Shown: one piece after another, positions 6,338 to 10,123 of the stretch
Layout: each line of letters begins with the position of its first letter
How positions within the stretch are numbered: position 1 is the first letter of the stretch
Assembly: GCA_903928755.1 (NCBI GenBank)
Contig: CAIYSH010000470.1
Location: 1-10,123, forward strand
Direction: 5' to 3'
Length of the DNA stretch: 10,123 bases
Source of the DNA: an uncultured Alphaproteobacteria bacterium
GTDB lineage: Bacteria > Pseudomonadota > Alphaproteobacteria > Caulobacterales > Caulobacteraceae
Translations under genes and position numbers: made by a program
Notes under the pieces: model-generated
The model's database searches: none
Seen by the model: only the letters and a program-made list of their open reading frames with translations
Told to the model about the DNA's origin: nothing

Positions 6338-6943
6338 ATGGCTCGTGGAAACGAACAACGCGGCGAAGGCGGTCCTCGCAGGGGACGCGACCGGAATGCT
6401 CCGACAGAAGAGCGGGCAGATTCCGACATCGTCGAAAAACTGGTGCACATCAATCGTGTCGCCGCCACCGTGAAGGGGGGCCGCAGGTTCTCCTTCGCCG
6501 CTCTGATGGTCGTTGGTGACCAGAAGGGGCGTGTCGGTTTCGGTCACGGTAAGGCTCGGGAAGTGCCCGAGGCGATCCGTAAGGCTACGGAAGAGGCCAA
6601 GAAGTCCATGATCCGGGTTCCCCTGCGGGAGAGCCGGACCCTCCATCACGACGGCAATGGTCGCTGGGGTGCAGGCAAGGTCATGGTCCGTTCGGCACCT
6701 CCTGGCACCGGCGTGATTGCCGGCGGCCCGATGCGTGCGGTTCTGGAAACCCTCGGTGTTCAGGACGTTGTGGGCAAGTCTGTCGGGTCTTCAAACCCCT
6801 ACAACATGGTGCGCGCGACATTCCAGGCGCTGAAGGCTCAGGCTTCGCCGCGGCAGGTTGCCAACAAGCGCGGCAAGAAGGTTTCGGATGTGCTCGGCCG
6901 TCGTGCCGATGGCGCTGCCGTCGCCGCCGCCGAGGGAGAATAG
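6338..6943 (+). CDS. rpsE: Small-subunit ribosomal protein S5 (uS5)
   Basis: S5 is on the solvent side of the 30S subunit near the mRNA entry and affects decoding accuracy; spectinomycin resistance maps to its N-terminal loop in E. coli. The 201 residues exceed the 167 of E. coli through a charged, probably disordered N-terminal extension (1-28) and an Ala-rich C-terminal tail (about 188-201), both common in alphaproteobacteria. The dsRBD-like domain covers about 30-95 (EKLVHINRVAATVKGGRRFS at 33-52, VVGDQKGRVGFGHGKA, EVPEAIRKATEEAKK). The second domain has GTGVIAGGPMRAVLE (123-137) and NPYNMVRATFQAL (153-165). The spectinomycin loop (about VKGGRRFS) looks wild type. AGGGG at 6326-6330 is the likely ribosome binding site. 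Confidence 0.99.
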   Translation: MARGNEQRGEGGPRRGRDRNAPTEERADSDIVEKLVHINRVAATVKGGRRFSFAALMVVGDQKGRVGFGHGKAREVPEAIRKATEEAKKSMIRVPLRESRTLHHDGNGRWGAGKVMVRSAPPGTGVIAGGPMRAVLETLGVQDVVGKSVGSSNPYNMVRATFQALKAQASPRQVANKRGKKVSDVLGRRADGAAVAAAEGE

Positions 6944-6946
6944 CCC

Positions 6947-7123
6947 ATGGCTAAAGTTACAGTTCGTCAAACGGCCAGCCCGATCCGTCGGACAAAAGAC
7001 CAGCGGGCGACCCTGGTCGGCCTCGGTCTGAACCGTATCGGCAGGACCTCGATCCTTGAGGACACCCCGTCAGTGCGTGGCATGATCGCCAAGGTCCATC
7101 ACCTGGTCGAAGTGGTCAGCTAG
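6947..7123 (+). CDS. rpmD: Large-subunit ribosomal protein L30 (uL30)
   Basis: This 58-residue gene is short and easily missed. It begins MAKVTVRQTASPIRRTKDQR and contains the L30 signature: ATLVGLGLNRIGRTSILEDT (21-40), PSVRGMIAKVHHLVEVV (41-57). L30 is a small basic 50S protein with a beta-alpha-beta fold on the solvent side; alphaproteobacteria typically have about 60 residues. The start codon is 3 nt after rpsE, with GAGGGAGAA at 6932-6940 as ribosome binding site. It closes the tightly packed part of the cluster: a stable hairpin and a larger gap follow. Confidence 0.98.
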   Translation: MAKVTVRQTASPIRRTKDQRATLVGLGLNRIGRTSILEDTPSVRGMIAKVHHLVEVVS

Positions 7124-7131
7124 TTATTTCC

Positions 7132-7153
7132 GGCCGTTCCTTCGGGAACGGTT
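7132..7153 (+). other. Stable C(UUCG)G hairpin between rpmD and rplO
   Basis: CCGTTCC (7134-7140), TTCG (7141-7144) and GGAACGG (7145-7151) form a perfect 7-bp stem closed by the extra-stable cUUCGg tetraloop; two G-U pairs could extend it. It starts 10 nt after the rpmD stop. No run of T follows (only TTCCC), so a classical intrinsic terminator is unlikely. Protection or processing of the 3' end of the upstream mRNA, or partial attenuation, fits better (inference). Confidence 0.65.
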
Positions 7154-7207
7154 CCCATTCAGCCGAGTCGGATCTGTCCGGCGATTGATCTCCAAGGAGA
7201 GGCGTCC

Positions 7208-7720
7208 ATGACCAAGCTCAATGAGCTTTCCCCCCGTGAGGGTTCGACCAAAGGCCGGATGCGTGTCGGCCGAGGCCCGGGTTCGGGCAAGGGCAAGACG
7301 GCCGGTCGCGGCGTCAAGGGCCAGAAGGCACGCTCCGGCGTCGCCATTGCCGGGTTCGAAGGTGGGCAGATGCCCCTTCACATGCGCATGCCCAAGCGCG
7401 GCTTCAACAATCCTGATGCGCTCAAGTTCGCGGAAGTGAATTTCTGGCGTCTCGAACAAGCCATTGCAGCTGGCAAGCTTGACGCGAGCAAGCCAGTCGA
7501 TGCTGCAGCCTTGCTGGCGTGCGGCATTGTCCGCCGTGAGCTGGATGGCGTGCGCCTTCTGGCCAAGGGTGAATTGAAATCCAAGCTGAACATCACGGTC
7601 TATGGTGCGTCTGCTGCCGCCAAGGCCGCCGTGGAAGCGGTCGGGGGCTCTGTGACCCTCACCGCACCGGTGAAAAGTGATGAGCCGAAGGGCAAGCTGA
7701 AGAAGAAGGTTAAGGCCTGA
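7208..7720 (+). CDS. rplO: Large-subunit ribosomal protein L15 (uL15)
   Basis: L15 is a late assembly protein whose long N-terminal tail runs into the 50S core. The 170 residues are longer than the 144 of E. coli. The start MTKLNELSPREGSTKGRMRV and the Gly/Arg/Lys-rich tail GRGPGSGKGKTAGRGVKGQK (21-40) are typical, followed by FEGGQMPLHMRMPKRGF (50-66). The globular part has VNFWRLEQAI (77-86) and the C-terminal region with KLNITVYGASAAAKAAVEAV (126-145). A lysine-rich tail after about 157 (KGKLKKKVKA) adds length, a common variation in this group. AAGGAGAGG at 7194-7202 is a near-ideal ribosome binding site 5 nt before the ATG, so translation does not depend on coupling to rpmD. Confidence 0.99.
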   Translation: MTKLNELSPREGSTKGRMRVGRGPGSGKGKTAGRGVKGQKARSGVAIAGFEGGQMPLHMRMPKRGFNNPDALKFAEVNFWRLEQAIAAGKLDASKPVDAAALLACGIVRRELDGVRLLAKGELKSKLNITVYGASAAAKAAVEAVGGSVTLTAPVKSDEPKGKLKKKVKA

Positions 7721-7867
7721 CGCCATTTCGCGTTGCTGGCCTTCCGGCCCCCGAACCTGTGTGGCCGCTCCTGGTTTGCGGTGTATTCGGATCATTGGGC
7801 AGGGTCGCCAGATGACAGACGGCTGCAGACCCATTATGTACGACCCGATCAATCCGTGAGGTTCTAA
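7721..7867 (+). promoter_or_regulatory. 147-nt rplO-secY gap, possible secY leader
   Basis: No gene of normal size lies here and I see no convincing housekeeping promoter. Three elements are visible: a 4-bp GGCC stem around a TTCC loop (7738-7749); an 8-bp stem, GGGTCGCC (7802-7809) with GGC (7821-7823) and GACCC (7828-7832), bulged at TGCA; and a 15-codon frame from ATG 7812 to TGA 7859. GAGG at 7858-7861, the secY ribosome binding site, overlaps the stop of this frame. A leader that tunes SecY output is a possible reading, but unproven. Confidence 0.35.
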
Positions 7868-9217
7868 ATGGCTTCGGCCGCCGAACAGCTCGCCGCCAAT
7901 ATGAACTTCGGCTCCTTTCAGAAGGCGACGGAGCTTCACAATCGGATCTACTTCACCTTGTTGGCCCTGGTGGTCTACCGGCTTGGCACCTATCTGCCGA
8001 TCCCGGGGATAGACCCCGTTGCCTTTGCCCAGGCCTTTGAGACCCAGTCCAAGGGCATACTGGGCATGTTCAACATGTTTTCGGGCGGCGCTGTCCAGCG
8101 CATGGCCATTTTCACCCTGAACGTCAGTCCCTACATCTCGGCGTCGATCATCGTCCAGCTGCTCGGTACGGTCTATCCGCCCTGGGAAAAGATGCGCAAG
8201 GAAGGCGGGGAGGCTGGTCGCAAGACCATGAACCAGTACACCCGCTATCTGACGGTTGTGCTGGCCCTCCTTCAATCCTTTGCCATTGCAGCAGGGCTTC
8301 AGGCCCAGCCGGGGATGGTCATCAATCCGGGTCCGTTCTTCCTGGTGTCCACAGTTGTCACCCTGACGGGGGGCACCCTCTTCCTGATGTGGCTGGGTGA
8401 GCAGATCACCAGCCGGGGTGTCGGCAACGGGGTTTCCCTGCTGATCTTCGCCGGTATTGTCGCCAACCTGCCGACCGGGATCATGCAGCTTCTGACGGTC
8501 ATGCAGACGGGACAGATGTCCGCTGTGGGCGGTGTCGCCATCCTGGCTGTTGCCATTGGGGCCATCCTGGCCATCGTCTTCATGGAGCGGTCCCAGAGGC
8601 GGCTTCTGGTCCAGTATCCGAAGCGCCAGCAGGGGAACCGCATGTTTGGCGGAGATACCTCCTTCATGCCGCTGAAGGTGAATACCTCAGGGGTCATTCC
8701 ACCGATCTTTGCGTCGTCCCTGTTATTGCTGCCGGCCACAGCCATGAGCTTCCTGGCCACGGCGAACCTGCCCACCCAGTTGCAGTGGCTCCCGGTGGCG
8801 GTCGGCCAGCTCCAGCACGGACAGCCCATGTTCATGGTGCTCTACGGCCTGCTGATCGTCTTCTTCTGCTTTTTCTATACCTCTGTGGTCTTCAATCCGG
8901 AGGATACGGCCGAGAACCTCCGCAAATATGGCGGCTTCCTGCCGGGCATCCGGCCTGGCAAGCGGACGGCGGAATATCTGGATTTCGTCCTGACCCGTCT
9001 GACCGTTGTCGGCGCGGCCTATATCGCCATTGTCTGCCTGGTGCCTGAAATCCTGATTTCGGCCTACCATGCGCCCTTCTATCTTGGGGGCACATCAATC
9101 CTGATCGTGGTCAGTGTGACCATGGATACGGTCACCCAGATCCAGTCGCATCTTTTGGCCCACCAGTATGAGGGCCTGATCAAGAAGTCGAAACTGCGGG
9201 GCACGCGCGGGCGCTAG
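7868..9217 (+). CDS. secY: Protein translocase channel subunit SecY
   Basis: SecY is the channel of the SecYEG translocon in the inner membrane. It exports unfolded proteins with SecA and inserts membrane proteins delivered by SRP to ribosomes. The 449 residues show ten hydrophobic segments at roughly 25-45, 77-100, 124-144, 155-177, 187-207, 217-240, 273-296, 321-342, 376-396 and 405-425. The plug region is about 62-76 (ILGMFNMFSGGA) and is followed by SPYISASIIVQLL (87-99). The cytoplasmic loop before segment 9 has YGGFLPGIRPGKRTAEYLD (354-372); Arg362 aligns with E. coli Arg357, needed for SecA action. The C-terminus has LAHQYEGLIKKSKLRG. The start MASAAEQLAANMNF resembles other Caulobacterales proteins. 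GAGG (7858-7861) lies 6 nt before the ATG. Confidence 0.99.
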   Translation: MASAAEQLAANMNFGSFQKATELHNRIYFTLLALVVYRLGTYLPIPGIDPVAFAQAFETQSKGILGMFNMFSGGAVQRMAIFTLNVSPYISASIIVQLLGTVYPPWEKMRKEGGEAGRKTMNQYTRYLTVVLALLQSFAIAAGLQAQPGMVINPGPFFLVSTVVTLTGGTLFLMWLGEQITSRGVGNGVSLLIFAGIVANLPTGIMQLLTVMQTGQMSAVGGVAILAVAIGAILAIVFMERSQRRLLVQYPKRQQGNRMFGGDTSFMPLKVNTSGVIPPIFASSLLLLPATAMSFLATANLPTQLQWLPVAVGQLQHGQPMFMVLYGLLIVFFCFFYTSVVFNPEDTAENLRKYGGFLPGIRPGKRTAEYLDFVLTRLTVVGAAYIAIVCLVPEILISAYHAPFYLGGTSILIVVSVTMDTVTQIQSHLLAHQYEGLIKKSKLRGTRGR

Positions 9218-9218
9218 A

Positions 9219-9269
9219 CCCGCCGTGTATTTTTTCGCTGCCCAGGGCGATGGGCAAGGCGGGGAGGGG
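9219..9269 (+). promoter_or_regulatory. Nested stems next to the adk ribosome binding site
   Basis: The 62-nt secY-adk gap contains an outer 6-bp stem CCCGCC (9219-9224) with GGCGGG (9258-9263) and an inner 6-bp stem TGCCCA (9239-9244) with TGGGCA (9251-9256), loop GGGCGA. Between the left arms is a six-T run (9230-9235). The right outer arm overlaps the start of the adk ribosome binding site GGGGAGGGG (9261-9269). Because the T run precedes the inner hairpin it is not an intrinsic terminator on this strand. Folding could lower adk translation (inference). Confidence 0.5.
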
Positions 9270-9279
9270 ACTTTAGGCC

Positions 9280-9852
9280 ATGAATTTGATCCTGTTCGGA
9301 CCGCCCGGCGCGGGTAAGGGAACCCAGGCCAAGCGGCTTGTCGAAGACCGCAAGATGGTCCAGCTGTCCACGGGGGACATGCTGCGGGCCGCCATTGCTT
9401 CTGGCTCAGAGCTCGGCAAACGGGTCGAAGGCGTCATGCAGCGGGGCGAGTTGGTAACGGACGAAATCGTCATCGCCCTCATTGAAGATCGCCTGCCAGA
9501 AGCCGAAGCCGCTGGCGGGGCCATATTCGACGGTTTCCCGCGGACCCTGGCCCAGGCGCAGGCGCTTGACGCCATGCTGGCCAAGCGGGGGCGTCCGATC
9601 AATCTGGTAGTCCGCCTCAAGGTCGACGATGAGGCCTTGATGACCCGTATTGCCGGACGATTCGCCGAGTCGGGCCGACCCGATGACAATCCCGAGAGCT
9701 TCAAGGTGCGCCTGGCGGCCTATAATGACCAGACGGCACCCCTGCTGCCCTATTACATGGATCAGAACAAGTTGGTTGAAGTCGACGGTATGGGCGCGGT
9801 GGAAGCCGTTGCCGCGGCGATTGAAGCGGCCCTGAAGGGGCAGGAAGACTAA
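9280..9852 (+). CDS. adk: Adenylate kinase, short-LID form
   Basis: Adenylate kinase catalyses the reversible reaction ATP + AMP to 2 ADP in the cytosol and balances adenine nucleotides. The 190 residues are of the short type. The P-loop is GPPGAGKGT (7-15). The AMP-binding segment has QLSTGDMLRAAI (28-39) and GELVTDE, followed by FDGFPRTLAQAQ (83-94) with Arg88. The LID is a short turn, GRFAESGRPDDNPE (126-139), without the 25-30 residue insert or zinc cysteines of long forms. Two further arginines (Arg144 with the AAYNDQTAPL segment, and Arg123) fit catalytic positions. Placement between secY and rpsM is common in alphaproteobacteria. The purine-rich binding site at 9261-9269 is 10 nt from the ATG. 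Confidence 0.99.
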   Translation: MNLILFGPPGAGKGTQAKRLVEDRKMVQLSTGDMLRAAIASGSELGKRVEGVMQRGELVTDEIVIALIEDRLPEAEAAGGAIFDGFPRTLAQAQALDAMLAKRGRPINLVVRLKVDDEALMTRIAGRFAESGRPDDNPESFKVRLAAYNDQTAPLLPYYMDQNKLVEVDGMGAVEAVAAAIEAALKGQED

Positions 9853-9857
9853 ACTTG

Positions 9858-9890
9858 CGGGATCGGTCCCGGGGGTGTGTGCGGATTTTT
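9858..9890 (+). terminator. Weak terminator-like hairpin after adk
   Basis: CGGGA (9858-9862), loop TCGG and TCCCG (9867-9871) form a 5-bp GC-rich stem 6 nt after the adk stop. A five-T run follows at 9886-9890, but 14 nt beyond the stem rather than directly after it. This is a poor match to an intrinsic terminator, and read-through into rpsM is likely. Confidence 0.25.
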
Positions 9891-9911
9891 CAGTTCTGCT
9901 CAAGAGCGGCA

Positions 9912-9939
9912 TTGACGGAAACGCAACTATCCCTATAAC
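9912..9939 (+). promoter_or_regulatory. Housekeeping promoter of rpsM (alpha operon)
   Basis: TTGACG (9912-9917), a 16-nt spacer and TATAAC (9934-9939) match the sigma-70 consensus at 5 of 6 positions in each box. The element also fits the Caulobacter sigma-73 pattern as I remember it (TTGACGS, N10-14, GCTANAWC): TTGACGG, 13 nt, then CCTATAAC with 7 of 8. It lies in the 182-nt gap between adk and rpsM and points to rpsM. Transcription would start at about 9945-9947, giving a leader of about 89 nt. It is the only clear promoter in the window and probably drives rpsM, rpsK, rpoA and rplQ, only the first of which is seen here. Confidence 0.75.
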
Positions 9940-9971
9940 GGGCCGCTTCCGCGAAAAGCGCGAGGGGCGTG

Positions 9972-9991
9972 CTGGCCGAATTCTTGGCCGG
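9972..9991 (+). other. Hairpin in the rpsM leader
   Basis: CTGGCCGA (9972-9979), loop ATTC, and TTGGCCGG (9984-9991) pair over 8 bp with two G-U pairs. It lies about 25 nt after the predicted transcription start and 43 nt before the rpsM start codon. In E. coli S4 represses the alpha operon by binding the rpsM leader; whether this hairpin is part of such a site is not visible from sequence alone. Confidence 0.45.
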
Positions 9992-10034
9992 GGCGTTGTT
10001 CGCGCATCTCTGCGTGACCAGGAGAATACCAGAC

Positions 10035-10123
10035 GTGGCCCGTATCGCCGGCGTAAACATCCCGACTAACAAGCGCGTCGTCATCGCGCTTCAGTACATC
10101 CATGGCATCGGCCAGGCCAAGGC
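10035..10123 (+). CDS. rpsM: Small-subunit ribosomal protein S13 (uS13), 3' end outside window
   Basis: The first 29 codons are present and the frame runs off the window edge. They give the S13 N-terminus, (M)ARIAGVNIPTNKRVVIAL, then QYIHGIGQAK, the helix-turn region seen in bacterial S13. S13 lies in the 30S head, contacts P-site tRNA and bridges to L5. The start is GTG at 10035: it gives the exact expected N-terminus, and AGGAG ending at 10024 lies 10 nt upstream. No ATG alternative exists nearby in frame. It is the only gene in this window for which I choose a GTG start. In alphaproteobacteria rpsK, rpoA and rplQ usually follow. Confidence 0.97.
   Translation, partial: MARIAGVNIPTNKRVVIALQYIHGIGQAK

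Noticed and set aside
7124..8275. 383-aa open frame on the minus strand over rplO and the secY start
   Set aside because: Opposite to rplO and secY and low-complexity in composition; it extends over the rplO-secY gap, but nothing supports expression.
9892..9911. GCTC-AA-GAGC inverted repeat just upstream of the rpsM promoter, considered as operator
   Set aside because: Only four bases per arm with a two-base centre; too short to support a binding site.
9853..10034. Search for rpmJ (L36) or infA between adk and rpsM, where some bacteria have them
   Set aside because: No frame with an L36 or IF1 pattern is present; absence at this place is usual for alphaproteobacteria.
9875..10069. 64-aa plus-strand frame from a GTG in the adk-rpsM gap
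   Set aside because: It runs through the promoter and past the rpsM start in another frame, has no clear binding site, and looks like chance.
1..10123. Insertion sequences, CRISPR repeats, tRNA genes, att sites or phage genes
   Set aside because: None seen: the window is filled by intact core genes and short gaps, with even codon use throughout.

Overview
This window is ordinary bacterial core genome: a continuous ribosomal-protein locus, all on the + strand, in the S10-spc-alpha order. It runs from the end of rplW (L23) to the first codons of rpsM (S13). I found no mobile element, CRISPR array, tRNA, rRNA, phage gene or accessory cassette, and no sign of an undescribed system.

The organism looks like an alphaproteobacterium, most likely of the Caulobacterales. 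The grounds are: spc genes followed by secY, adk and then rpsM directly, with no rpmJ or infA in the gap; the short-LID adenylate kinase; the single-cysteine long S14; protein sequences very close to what I remember of Caulobacter (L23, L2, S8, S3); moderately high GC with C/G-ending codons; and a promoter before rpsM that fits the caulobacterial housekeeping sigma-73 consensus. The genus is not decidable by eye.

Layout: 1-3187 is the distal S10 part (rplW', rplB, rpsS, rplV, rpsC, rplP, rpmC), and 3201-3452 is rpsQ. The spc part follows without a break (rplN, rplX, rplE, rpsN, rpsH, rplF, rplR, rpsE, rpmD) to 7123. Gaps in this block are 0-20 nt, or genes overlap by 1-8 nt, which suggests one long translationally coupled mRNA. 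I see no terminator or new promoter between the S10 and spc parts. After rpmD the spacing opens: 84 nt before rplO, 147 nt before secY, 62 nt before adk and 182 nt before rpsM. These gaps hold the only non-coding signals: a perfect UUCG-tetraloop hairpin, a possible structured secY leader with a 15-codon reading frame, nested stems next to the adk ribosome binding site, and a strong promoter plus leader hairpin for rpsM.

Together the genes supply ribosomal proteins of both subunits (tunnel exit, peptidyl-transferase surroundings, 5S RNP, mRNA entry, decoding region, subunit bridges), the protein-export channel SecY that docks at the tunnel exit, and adenylate kinase for nucleotide balance. 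The regulatory readings of the gaps are inferences from sequence pattern only.
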